From Alteromonas sp. MMG017 (GTDB lineage: Bacteria > Pseudomonadota > Gammaproteobacteria > Enterobacterales > Alteromonadaceae), in NCBI RefSeq assembly GCF_018100795.1, contig NZ_JAGJDY010000007.1:224779-288778 (forward strand): a stretch of DNA of 64,000 nucleotides, written 5' to 3'. Made by a program: the position numbers and the translations under genes. Each line of letters opens with the position of its first letter. The stretch's first letter is position 1. Under the pieces are notes generated by a model. The model saw nothing but the letters and a program-made list of their open reading frames with translations, had not been told where the DNA came from and searched no databases. Positions 55,000-63,534 of the stretch are shown here, piece after piece.

Positions 55000-55670
55000 C
55001 CTTGCCCTCCTTTTCCATTAAAGCGATACAGCAGCGTAAGCAGCAAAAATGAAAACAGCAGTAGCCCTAACGAAAGTGCATGTGCTTGGCCATATTCTAA
55101 GGCTTCAACATGCTCATACAACGCAATTGAGAGCACTTGGGTTTCACCTGGAATATTGCCTCCAATCATTAGCACCACACCAAATTCACCTATGGTATGG
55201 GCAAAGCTAAGGCCAAATGCCACTATAAACGGCGCTTTGCACAAGGGGAGTATGATGCGAAAAAACGTCTCAATTTTTCCAAAACCTAATGAATGCGCCA
55301 CTTCAACATACCGTTTATCGAGTTGAGTAAAGCCGCTATACAGCGGCTGTAACGCAAAAGGGAGCGAGTAAATAAAAGAGCCTATTACTAAGCCATCAAA
55401 ACTAAACGCAAGTTGATGGCCGGTGAGCCATTGCCACCCTTCTCCTACTGGGCTTTGCGGCGAAAACGCCACCAGCAGGTAAAACCCGAGCACTGTGGGC
55501 GGAAGTACCAAGGGTAATGCAAGCACCGACATAAACACGGGTTTTAATTTATGCTGCCAATTTGCTAACTTCCACGCCAAAGGCGTAACCAGTACCATTA
55601 ATAGCACACTGGTTAAAAACGCCAATTTTAGGGTTAAGCCTACTGCGGCAAAGGCGTTATTCTCTAGCAT
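54978..55670 (-). CDS. modB: Molybdate ABC transporter permease
   Basis: 230 residues, five to six membrane segments. The EAA loop with HSLGFGKIETFFRIILPLCKAP-type sequence (AHSLGFGKIETF) docks the ATPase. ATG follows the modA stop directly (TAAATG). Conducts molybdate through the inner membrane. Confidence 0.95.
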   Translation of the reverse strand: MLENNAFAAVGLTLKLAFLTSVLLMVLVTPLAWKLANWQHKLKPVFMSVLALPLVLPPTVLGFYLLVAFSPQSPVGEGWQWLTGHQLAFSFDGLVIGSFIYSLPFALQPLYSGFTQLDKRYVEVAHSLGFGKIETFFRIILPLCKAPFIVAFGLSFAHTIGEFGVVLMIGGNIPGETQVLSIALYEHVEALEYGQAHALSLGLLLFSFLLLTLLYRFNGKGGQGWSSMSR

Positions 55671-56678
55671 TTACGGTAAGCCTCTAGTGGCACTGCTGTC
55701 TACTTTTTTGCTCTCACTAATACGCGAATTTCCGCTAACCGGTGGTGAATCATTAGCGGGTTGGTAACCCCAATTGGGTAAGTTTTCCTGTACTTCTAAC
55801 GACAATAAATAACGAGAAAATGCTGACGCTGCGGCTTTTCTATCGGCGGCAGCAGTAACCGCAAGGCTTTGTAATATAGGCTGATGCAGGGTATCGGGAA
55901 TGAGTAATGCCGTAGCAGCACGCCCATTAGCATTACGCCCACCAGCCTCTTTAATTTGCTTATCCGCCAGTGTAAGTGAGTATGCCACCAAGGCATAGTC
56001 GGCGTTACCTGTAGTAAAAAACTGATAGGTTTGAAGTACGTTTTTCCCCATCACAATATGCGGGGAAACCGTGTTCCATTGCTTGGTATTAACAAGATAC
56101 TGTTTTGCTGCGTTGCCATAAGGAGCAAGTTTAGGGTTTGCGATAGCCAGCTTTTTCCCAGCCAAGGAAGCAGCGGTAAAATTAGGTATTGAAGCTGTGG
56201 TATTCGATAACAGAAAGGCCAACCTACCTTTAGCATAAACATGCACATCTTCACCGTTAACACGCCCGGCCTCTACCAACGCATTTGGCCTAGCAGTATC
56301 GGCAGAGAGGAATACATCGAACTGTGCACCATGGGTAAGCTGTGCAAATAGGGTTCCACTGGAAGAAACGGTAACACTGACTTCCTGCCCGCTTTTCTTA
56401 AAATAATCATTGGCGATGTTTCGTAAGGGCTTGGCAAAATTTGCGGCTACTGCTACCCGTAATGGCGAAGACAAGATGGGCACTGCTTTGCCATAATTAG
56501 CGGAATCATTATCCGAATCAAGATACGTGTTTGATACTGACGCATTGCACGCAAAGCTCAGAGTAAAAAAGACAACAGGCAGAAACGTACCCGCGCTGCC
56601 TTTAAGTTTACCTACTCCCGTGCTCAAACTCGCGGGTATTATTCGTGAACAAGCAAGTATCTTTGCGCTAACCGCCAT
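55671..56678 (-). CDS. modA: Molybdate-binding periplasmic protein
   Basis: 335 residues from ATG at 56678, two bases after the moaE stop. A long basic N-terminus precedes the hydrophobic export core (LPVVFFTLSFACNASVS, about 26-42). The binding domain has VAVAANFAKPLRN, SSSGTLFAQL and the DVFLSAD hinge of ModA. A C-terminal tail of about 30 polar residues is unusual. Signal peptide plus substrate-binding fold, type II. Confidence 0.93.
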   Translation of the reverse strand: MAVSAKILACSRIIPASLSTGVGKLKGSAGTFLPVVFFTLSFACNASVSNTYLDSDNDSANYGKAVPILSSPLRVAVAANFAKPLRNIANDYFKKSGQEVSVTVSSSGTLFAQLTHGAQFDVFLSADTARPNALVEAGRVNGEDVHVYAKGRLAFLLSNTTASIPNFTAASLAGKKLAIANPKLAPYGNAAKQYLVNTKQWNTVSPHIVMGKNVLQTYQFFTTGNADYALVAYSLTLADKQIKEAGGRNANGRAATALLIPDTLHQPILQSLAVTAAADRKAAASAFSRYLLSLEVQENLPNWGYQPANDSPPVSGNSRISESKKVDSSATRGLP

Positions 56679-56680
56679 TT

Positions 56681-57154
56681 CTATTTTTCTCGTAACCAAG
56701 CCAAAGCGGCCTTGTCGTCTGAGGCTTTTACCTCAACCCAACGTGAATCATCTCGGGTAAACTCTTTTTTCCACAAGGGGACAGATTGCTTAAGCATATC
56801 CATTAGAAAGTTAGCGCCTTCAAAGGCCGCGGCGCGATGGGGTGCGGCTGCACCCACCCATACTATCTGCTCGTCGTTATACAATCGGCCAACACGGTGC
56901 ACCGCGCCTGCCGAGGTTAGCGAAAATCGAGTGATGGCTTGTTGCACTAAGTCGGTTAAGGCTTGCTCTGTCATGCCAGGGTAATGCTCAAGCTCAATGC
57001 CTAAAATATTGCCATCGACATTGTTGTCGCGCACTAAACCAGTAAAGGTAACAATAGCGCCTACGTTGCCTTTCGCTTTTTGGCTAGCTTCTTGGCGTAA
57101 GCGATTATATAACCATTGTTGATCGAAGTCGGCATCGCCAATTAATGCAAACAT
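56681..57154 (-). CDS. moaE: Molybdopterin synthase catalytic subunit
   Basis: 157 residues. VTFTGLVRDNN and LEHYPGMTE at the N-terminal half, active Lys in PLWKKEF. With MoaD it converts cPMP to molybdopterin. Gap of 2 bases from moaD. Confidence 0.96.
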   Translation of the reverse strand: MFALIGDADFDQQWLYNRLRQEASQKAKGNVGAIVTFTGLVRDNNVDGNILGIELEHYPGMTEQALTDLVQQAITRFSLTSAGAVHRVGRLYNDEQIVWVGAAAPHRAAAFEGANFLMDMLKQSVPLWKKEFTRDDSRWVEVKASDDKAALAWLREK

Positions 57155-57156
57155 GA

Positions 57157-57429
57157 TTATCCCCCCGTTACTGGTGGGAAAAAGGCAAGTTCATCACCTG
57201 GTTGAACATGAGTTTGTATATCGCACAGTTGCTGGTTTCGCGCCATTAGTACACTGCTATTATCGCTATCAGCAGTGGCACCAAGGGCTTGCACCCATTT
57301 GTCACTTCGGCTTTTTAGCAAAGTAATAACATCCCCCATAGTGACGATGTTATCAGGCAGCGTTAAGGTAAAGCTGCCCTCTTGGGTAATTTCACGTAAT
57401 TGCGCAAAGGTTTTCACGGTTACATTCAT
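57157..57429 (-). CDS. moaD: Molybdopterin synthase sulfur carrier
   Basis: 90 residues, ubiquitin-like fold, ending in the required Gly-Gly (FFPPVTGG) where thiocarboxylate is formed by MoeB-dependent activation. FAQLREITQ near the start is typical. Confidence 0.95.
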   Translation of the reverse strand: MNVTVKTFAQLREITQEGSFTLTLPDNIVTMGDVITLLKSRSDKWVQALGATADSDNSSVLMARNQQLCDIQTHVQPGDELAFFPPVTGG

Positions 57430-57450
57430 GTTGATTCCTATGAAGGTAAA

Positions 57451-57975
57451 TTACTCACCTAATGGGTTCTTGTCTTTGATATGGCTGCTAACTGGTTCAC
57501 CGATAGATTGCCAATGCCCCGTTTTACCGCCTTTTTTATCGAGCACTTGAATGCCTTCTAAGCGCATACCAGGATCGATAGCTTTACACATATCAAACAA
57601 GGTAAGCAAAGCCACGTTAACGCCGGTAAGGGCTTCCATTTCCACCCCTGTCTTTCCACTTAGCTTACAAAAACAAGTGGTTTTTATACGGTTATTTTCC
57701 GGCTCAATGGCAAAGTTAATATCGACTTTCGAGAGCGCTAGTGGATGGCACAAAGGAATAAGATCGGCACATCGCTTTGCGCCCTGAATACCTGCAATAC
57801 GTGCAACGGCAAATACATCGCCCTTAGCAATAGTAGCATTGCTTATTTGGCTGATAACCTCTGCGCTAGCATATAAATAGCCTTGAGCAGTGGCTTCTCT
57901 GACCGTTACCGCCTTATCACTAACATCCACCATGTTAGCTTCGCCGCCCGCGTTTAAATGACTAAATGTGGCCAT
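57451..57975 (-). CDS. moaC: Cyclic pyranopterin monophosphate synthase
   Basis: 174 residues. MVDVSDKAVTVREA and CHPLALSKVD with GVEMEALTGV are MoaC hallmarks. Makes cPMP from the MoaA product. ATG overlaps the moaB stop by one base (TAATG). Confidence 0.96.
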   Translation of the reverse strand: MATFSHLNAGGEANMVDVSDKAVTVREATAQGYLYASAEVISQISNATIAKGDVFAVARIAGIQGAKRCADLIPLCHPLALSKVDINFAIEPENNRIKTTCFCKLSGKTGVEMEALTGVNVALLTLFDMCKAIDPGMRLEGIQVLDKKGGKTGHWQSIGEPVSSHIKDKNPLGE

Positions 57976-58478
57976 TACGACACCAAGTGTTTAACGAAAT
58001 TACAAGGTTTGAAATCGACATCTAATTGGCTAGCAATGATTTTTTCCCAACCGGTTTTACAGGCACCTGTAGAACCTGGTAAACAAAAGATGACGGTATT
58101 ATTGGCAAAGCCCGCAATAGCGCGAGATTGAATGGTAGAAGTACCAATTTCTTCGTAGCTTACTTGGCGAAACAATTCACCGAATCCATCAACCTGTTTA
58201 TCGAATAAAACACTGATAGCTTCTGGCGTAGAGTCTCTATGCGTGAAGCCGGTGCCACCGGTAATTAATATTCCGTGAATGTCGGGGTTTGCTATCCACG
58301 CTGACACTATAGCGCGTTGCTGATAGATATCGTCTTTTACTAAGGCTCTGTCGCCTAAGTTATGCCCAGCTGTTTCTAATGCGCCAGTTAAATAATCCCC
58401 TGACTTATCGTTTTCAAGTGTGCGGGTGTCAGAAATGGTAAGTACCGCCAAATTAAGCGGCTGACTAACTACAGACAT
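57975..58478 (-). CDS. moaB: Molybdenum cofactor biosynthesis protein B
   Basis: 167 residues from ATG at 58478 with TAGGA seven bases upstream; an earlier ATG at 58505 lacks a site. MoaB/MogA fold: SDTRTLENDKSGDYL, ILITGGTGFTHRD, and CLPGSTGACK. Adenylylates molybdopterin or is inactive depending on lineage. First gene of the moaBCDE-modABC unit; no moaA is present. Confidence 0.93.
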   Translation of the reverse strand: MSVVSQPLNLAVLTISDTRTLENDKSGDYLTGALETAGHNLGDRALVKDDIYQQRAIVSAWIANPDIHGILITGGTGFTHRDSTPEAISVLFDKQVDGFGELFRQVSYEEIGTSTIQSRAIAGFANNTVIFCLPGSTGACKTGWEKIIASQLDVDFKPCNFVKHLVS

Positions 58479-58803
58479 AAGAAATCCTAAATTGATATGC
58501 GACATTTATTCAGGCTTTGATAAAGTACGCCTAATTAATACATCATGTTACGTTCAGCTTACCACATTGATGTATGCGGCAACATATACTGCACTAGCGG
58601 CGCTTCGGTTTTTTAGTCCGGCGCTGCGTTTTTACAAGGCGTCGATTTTAAAAGCTTATTTTGTAAAATGCAGCGCCTAATCTGAAAATTGTTGTGTGTT
58701 GGTCGTATGACGCATTGCCATGTACCAATATGATTTAAAATAGTGGTAGGGCTTAAAAGCACAACGTGAACAACACCAATTCATCTATAAGGGTACTGCG
58801 TAA
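58479..58803. promoter_or_regulatory. Divergent control region, moa-mod / moeB
   Basis: 325 bases holding a long imperfect inverted repeat: 58620-58637 and 58661-58677 pair over 17-18 bases with one bulge. No clear Moco riboswitch and no clear ModE box were found. Confidence 0.55.
58620..58677. repeat. Long inverted repeat before moaB
   Basis: GGCGCTGCGTTTTTACAA and TTGTAAAATGCAGCGCC with a 23-base loop. Only one position is unpaired. No T run follows, so it is not a plain terminator. Confidence 0.8.
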
Positions 58804-59730
58804 ATGAAAACCCCGCTATCAACTAAGCAGGTAATGCGATACAACCGACAAATTGTGCTGCCTCAAATTGATATAGATGGGCAGGAATTGTTGGCATCGT
58901 CTCGCGTTCTACTGATTGGTGTAGGTGGTTTAGGTAATGCGGCGGCTACAAGCTTATGTGGCAGTGGTGTGGGCAAAATTACACTCATAGACAACGATAT
59001 TGTTGAACACACCAACCTTCCCCGCCAAACCTTGTTCGATGAAAGCCAAATTGGACAGTCAAAAGTGATGGCGGCAAAAGCTAGGCTGGCGCAAATAAAT
59101 AGCGATTGCGACATTGTAGGTATTGAAGCGAGTTTGCAACCAGATAACACGCCACTAACTCGCGAAGACGACTTTGGGGTAAATAGCTCTGGTGCAGAAC
59201 GCACTGAGATAGATAGCTGTGGGATTGGCGGCTCTGGAGTATATGCTACTAAGACAGATTCTACAGAAATAGAGAAAACTGAAATAACTACCCACAAACT
59301 GTTTAGCGAGCACGACATTGTGCTGGATTGTACCGATAACACGCAAAGCCGCGACCTCATAAACCGCTTATGTTATAAACACGGCGTACCTTTAATTTCC
59401 GGTGCGGCCATTCGCTTTGAAGGTCAATTATTTGTAGCCAAACCTGGCGAGAGCCAATGCTATGCGTGCTTACGCAGGTTGTTTAGCGCTCCCGAATTAA
59501 GCTGTACAGAAGCAGGCATTTTTTCGCCCATCGTGAATATTGTAGGCACCTACCAAGCGCTGCTTGCCATGCAAGTACTGATGGGAGTAGGTTCAGTGCC
59601 GCTGAATACCTTGTTAACCTTCGACGGCTTACAACATGAATGGCAACAATGGACCTTACCAAATACTATGCAGTGTGATGTTTGCGGTGAGCAAAATAAA
59701 GATACCGACAATAACGACGGTAGCGCATGA
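58804..59730 (+). CDS. moeB: Molybdopterin-synthase adenylyltransferase with insertion
   Basis: 308 residues against ~250 for E. coli MoeB. ThiF/E1 fold: nucleotide motif GVGGLGNAA, RQTLFDESQIG, active Cys234 (LSCTEAGIFSP) and zinc ligands Cys219-Cys222 and Cys291-Cys294. About 44 extra residues (about 118-163), rich in Thr, Glu and Gly with short DNA repeats, sit before EHDIVLDCTDN. Activates the MoaD C-terminus as acyl-adenylate. Divergent from moa-mod. Confidence 0.92.
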   Translation: MKTPLSTKQVMRYNRQIVLPQIDIDGQELLASSRVLLIGVGGLGNAAATSLCGSGVGKITLIDNDIVEHTNLPRQTLFDESQIGQSKVMAAKARLAQINSDCDIVGIEASLQPDNTPLTREDDFGVNSSGAERTEIDSCGIGGSGVYATKTDSTEIEKTEITTHKLFSEHDIVLDCTDNTQSRDLINRLCYKHGVPLISGAAIRFEGQLFVAKPGESQCYACLRRLFSAPELSCTEAGIFSPIVNIVGTYQALLAMQVLMGVGSVPLNTLLTFDGLQHEWQQWTLPNTMQCDVCGEQNKDTDNNDGSA

Positions 59731-59865
59731 CAGTAATGATAAGTATCAGCGATACGCTAAAGTAAGCGCTAAAGTAAGCGCTTATACAACAGCTTAGATG
59801 AGCGATTGCGAAACCATCAGCAACAAATAACGACATGAATAACAACGAACTAAAAAGAGAGAGTT
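59731..59865. repeat. Gap with 12-base tandem repeat
   Basis: CGCTAAAGTAAG occurs twice in direct tandem (59755-59778), followed by CGCT. No hairpin terminator. Confidence 0.6.
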
Positions 59866-60987
59866 ATGACAACTAAGGTTGTTAAACAACATATTGTCGT
59901 GGCGCAAAACGCCTCTGGCAGAAACATGAATGTACCTATTTACCGAATGCGAGGCGCAAGACCCGGCCCCACCGTATACATTCAAAGCTCGATACATGGC
60001 GCCGAAGTGCAAGGTAACGTAGTGATTTACCACCTTATCCAACGCTTAAAAGACATGGATATTTGTGGTGAAGTTATCTTGGTACCCAATTGCAACCCTG
60101 TGGGCACGAATATAAAAGCCGGTGAGTACACCATGGGCCGCTTCGATCCAGTAAACGGCACCAATTGGAACCGAGGCTATCATTTCGACAAAGACAGTGT
60201 TGAGCAATTTGCTAACACCGTCACTCCAGAAGAGTCGGTACAAGGCATAAAACAACGTTTCAGAACGTTTTTATCAAGCGCCATTGATACTAAACTTGCC
60301 ACACCTTGGGGTTTAGGCTTAGCGCAGCAACTTAACTTAAAATTACAGCAATTAGCAGTGAATGCTGATTTTGTACTAGATTTACATAACGGCCCTGTTT
60401 CCACACGCCATATTTATGTGCCTGAGTATGCTAAGCCCAGCGCTAGCCTATTCAATATTCCCCACTGCATTTTTATTCCCAACGTTTTCGCTGGCGCATT
60501 AGACGAAGCGACTTTTTGCCCATGGTGGTCGCTACAAGAAAGTATTGTAGCAAACCTGCAGCGAAGTATTGAATTTAACGTTGAAGCTTTTACGCTTGAA
60601 ATGGGTAGCCAAGAGGTGATTAATTTCACCGAAGGCGATGTGGATGCGCTAAGTATACTCAGTTACTTAAACGCAAAAGGCGCACTGCATAATTGTGATG
60701 TTAAGCCTGACGATATGACTCGGTTGGGAGTAATGCTGAAAGACTATAAAACCCTGTTTACTGACTGGGGCGGTATGGTGGAATACATGGCAAAACCGGG
60801 GAAAACTATTAAGGCTGGTGAGCCCCTAGCTAAAATTCTAAATATTGACGAGCTTGATAACGATAATGGCAGCCGTTTATTGAACGCCCCATGCGATTTA
60901 ATACCTATTTTGCACTTTCCGTCGGCATCGGTATTAAGTGGCACACAGCTATATAAAGTATTTACTAATTACGAAACGCTCACCTAG
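59866..60987 (+). CDS. Succinylglutamate desuccinylase/aspartoacylase family deacylase
   Basis: 373 residues, M14-like zinc hydrolase. Zinc ligands His-x2-Glu in SIHGAEVQGN (about 42-51) and His in DLHNG (about 170), with FDPVNGTNWNRG for substrate binding. The last ~90 residues form a small beta domain (EYMAKPGKTIKAGEPLAKI). It removes acyl groups from amino-acid-like substrates; the exact one is unknown. 135 bases after moeB, maybe separate. Confidence 0.88.
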   Translation: MTTKVVKQHIVVAQNASGRNMNVPIYRMRGARPGPTVYIQSSIHGAEVQGNVVIYHLIQRLKDMDICGEVILVPNCNPVGTNIKAGEYTMGRFDPVNGTNWNRGYHFDKDSVEQFANTVTPEESVQGIKQRFRTFLSSAIDTKLATPWGLGLAQQLNLKLQQLAVNADFVLDLHNGPVSTRHIYVPEYAKPSASLFNIPHCIFIPNVFAGALDEATFCPWWSLQESIVANLQRSIEFNVEAFTLEMGSQEVINFTEGDVDALSILSYLNAKGALHNCDVKPDDMTRLGVMLKDYKTLFTDWGGMVEYMAKPGKTIKAGEPLAKILNIDELDNDNGSRLLNAPCDLIPILHFPSASVLSGTQLYKVFTNYETLT

Positions 60988-61054
60988 CTAAGGTAATTCG
61001 CGTGGTTGCTTGCGAGATTGCGCAAGATTATATAGGAGCACTAATGTCTTCGTA

Positions 61055-61810
61055 TTAGTGCTCAAATGCGCCTTTCTGTAAAAAATGTATAGTTTGATTT
61101 GCCACTTCTTCGCTATATCGCATTTGAGAATGGCCAACCTCGATGGTGATAAAATCACTCATGCCTTCCAATTTGGTTGATTCTACTGATACCAAACCAT
61201 CGTTTGGCCCCTTGAACCTGTCGTTCGTTAAACCCAATGGCTTGGTGCCGGCAATAACGCCTATATTGAAATCTATTGCATCAAGGTTATTGCCCAAGCT
61301 TCTTGTGCCTGTTACCAACGCACGACTAACTCCGCCACCTAGGCTCATCAACCAAGAATCACTATAGTAGTCGGCCAGTTCACTGCCTTTGTTTGGCGTA
61401 CCGATTAGTACTACCTCACCCACATCCACAGCTTCTAACGCTTCTTCGTGGTTTTGCAGATACGCCCTAATGACTAAACCACCAAGGGAGTGCCCTACAA
61501 AATGTACTTTGGGGGCATTTTGTAAGCACGCATCAATTTGGCTGGATGTTTCATCTAATACCGACGCCACACTAACCCCTATGGTAGCGTAGTCTAATCG
61601 ACATACTTTATAGTTCGCGTGTTCTAAGCGCTGGGCAAAACGCCACATCGCCCAATCACTTCGCCCTAATCCATGGGCTAGCACCACCAGATCATCATCC
61701 ACTTGGTAGTTAAGGGACTTTGCTTCAGAATTAGCACAACCCGCAGTATGAAAAAGCAATAGCAATAAAACCGTTACAGCAACGGTTTTTGTAGTCGTTA
61801 AAAGGAACAT
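61055..61810 (-). CDS. Lipoprotein esterase/lipase-like alpha/beta hydrolase
   Basis: 251 residues from ATG at 61810 with TTAGG upstream; a GTG at 61834 would overlap the previous gene. Signal sequence with lipobox HTAGC. Core has VLAHGLGRS, nucleophile GHSLGGLVI, Asp in KGPNDGLVS and His in VGHSQM. Envelope-located. It follows the FISUMP gene after 8 bases, so the two are likely one operon. Confidence 0.88.
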   Translation of the reverse strand: MFLLTTTKTVAVTVLLLLLFHTAGCANSEAKSLNYQVDDDLVVLAHGLGRSDWAMWRFAQRLEHANYKVCRLDYATIGVSVASVLDETSSQIDACLQNAPKVHFVGHSLGGLVIRAYLQNHEEALEAVDVGEVVLIGTPNKGSELADYYSDSWLMSLGGGVSRALVTGTRSLGNNLDAIDFNIGVIAGTKPLGLTNDRFKGPNDGLVSVESTKLEGMSDFITIEVGHSQMRYSEEVANQTIHFLQKGAFEH

Positions 61811-61818
61811 TATTAAAC

Positions 61819-62547
61819 CTAAATTTTTACGCACCTAACCGAGAACATATAACTCTTTTTGAGTTTGGCGCGGCGAATTTCTCCTTTATGAGAGTTCCAC
61901 CACGAATATGCAAGTGTTCTAGCAAACGCCTCTTTTTCAGTTGCATTGCTGCTTGTCCAAAACTCAGTATACATGCCTTGGGTAATATACCAATTACCCA
62001 ACTTCACACCCGCTGGCGTGGCAGAAAATTTATACTTATTTACTTGGGACTGGTCAAAACGCTTAAACACTGTATTTGGTTGTGAAGCTTTAAGTGTAAT
62101 CGCAATGTCGTTTTCGCCTCTCCACCCTTCTTTATCCAGATCAGATTCGGCAATACCAATAGCAGACTCCAGCGCTTTCCAGTCTTCATCTGATGCAACT
62201 CGCCACCCCACAGGGCAAATATTTCGGGCGTCAGAAACATCATTCCAATCATAAAGCCTGCCATAGCTTGATAGGTTTTTGTCGTTATCATCAGGAATGA
62301 AGCCCGTATTTACCGCAGTGCCATCCTGAAATTTAGTCGACCTTAAATTTTCAGCCAGCCATACTCTATCGCCAATATTAACTGTACGATAAACGTTGCC
62401 CTCAACATCTTGTATTGCACCTTGATCAGAGCTTTGTTCCGAGCTTTGAACAGCCTGCTGAGTATCGGCAAACTTACTACTATCGTTAGCCGATGAATTC
62501 ATTGTAATTAACATACTGATACCCACACCCAAAATTAATCTTTTCAT
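61819..62547 (-). CDS. FISUMP-domain exported protein
   Basis: 242 residues. Signal peptide ends near NSSANDSS. Linker rich in Gln/Ser (28-45), then a FISUMP domain (about 48-242): VNIGDRVWLAENLRST, CPVGWRVASDEDW, EFWTSSN and SVRCVKI. The domain is best known from Fibrobacter and Bacteroidetes surface proteins; role unknown. Precedes the lipoprotein esterase gene. Confidence 0.88.
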   Translation of the reverse strand: MKRLILGVGISMLITMNSSANDSSKFADTQQAVQSSEQSSDQGAIQDVEGNVYRTVNIGDRVWLAENLRSTKFQDGTAVNTGFIPDDNDKNLSSYGRLYDWNDVSDARNICPVGWRVASDEDWKALESAIGIAESDLDKEGWRGENDIAITLKASQPNTVFKRFDQSQVNKYKFSATPAGVKLGNWYITQGMYTEFWTSSNATEKEAFARTLAYSWWNSHKGEIRRAKLKKSYMFSVRCVKI

Positions 62548-62583
62548 CTTTTAGCCCAAACACAAAGCGTCTTACTTGTTAAA

Positions 62584-63534
62584 TTAAAGCGGCCAATCAA
62601 TAGCGGTTTCTTTTTCAGAAAGCGACCACAATCGAGTTAACGCGTCTTTTTGCAAAACAAATGATTCAAGCTTACCCTCACCTACTGGACCACCAAAATT
62701 CATGATGCCAGTTGGCCCATAATAAGCACGCTCTTTTAAGTTTTCTTCGGTTGCACACATTACCTCTGGGTAAGCGCCTTTTTCAGCGGTTTGCGCTAAG
62801 CCGATTTTAACCATAAATGCCCAAGAGATCCGCGTCATAAAGCTCGCGCTTTCCCTGATAAGGGATGTATTAGAAGCCCCAGGGTGGCAAACGTAGACCT
62901 TCACATTCTTCCCAGCCGCTTTGATTTTATCTTGCAGTTCATAGGCAAACATCATTTGAGCTAGCTTACTTTGGCTATACACTTTATTTGGGTGGTAGTT
63001 TTTGTCCCAATTCATGTCATCGAATTGAATGGCTTTTAAACCCATTTTATGGCCTTCACTAGACACCACTACAATTCTGCCATGTGATGCGTCAATTCTT
63101 TCAAAAAGCAAACCACATAATAGAAAGTGACCGTAATGATTTACCCCTAACTGACTTTCAAACCCGTCAACGGTAAGCTGTTGCGTGGCGATTTGAGCGA
63201 TTGCGCCATTACACATCAGTGCATCGATTTTAGGCACCTTTTCTAATATTTCTTTCGACGCGCGCCTTACTGACGCCAATTCCGCTAAATCTAATTGTAT
63301 AAAGCTAACTTTAGCTTCATCACCAAATTCACTTTTTAGCCGGGCTATGGCAGCTTCCGATTTGCTAGGGTTACGGTTTAGCATTACCACACTAGCCCCT
63401 TTCGATAGCAAGATTCGCGTAGCCTGAAATCCTGCGCCGGTATTTGCGCCAGTGATGAGAAACGTTTTTTCCGTAAGAGATCCTAAACGCTCGGGAGTCC
63501 AGCCTTTAGGGCCAAATTGGTTGTTAGTCGCCAT
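62584..63534 (-). CDS. Short-chain dehydrogenase, retinol dehydrogenase-like
   Basis: 316 residues from ATG at 63534 with CAGGT upstream; a TTG at 63549 is rejected. Extended SDR of the protochlorophyllide-reductase/retinol dehydrogenase type: TGANTGAGFQ, GVNHYGHFLL, VVVSSEG, catalytic YSQSK and CHPG. An Asn/Arg after strand two (MLNRNPSK) favours NADPH. Separate from the FISUMP gene by 36 bases, possibly same unit. Confidence 0.92.
   Translation of the reverse strand: MATNNQFGPKGWTPERLGSLTEKTFLITGANTGAGFQATRILLSKGASVVMLNRNPSKSEAAIARLKSEFGDEAKVSFIQLDLAELASVRRASKEILEKVPKIDALMCNGAIAQIATQQLTVDGFESQLGVNHYGHFLLCGLLFERIDASHGRIVVVSSEGHKMGLKAIQFDDMNWDKNYHPNKVYSQSKLAQMMFAYELQDKIKAAGKNVKVYVCHPGASNTSLIRESASFMTRISWAFMVKIGLAQTAEKGAYPEVMCATEENLKERAYYGPTGIMNFGGPVGEGKLESFVLQKDALTRLWSLSEKETAIDWPL

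Noticed and set aside
58479..58803. Moco riboswitch before moaB
   Set aside because: The long inverted repeat does not match the multi-stem Moco RNA as far as can be judged by eye.
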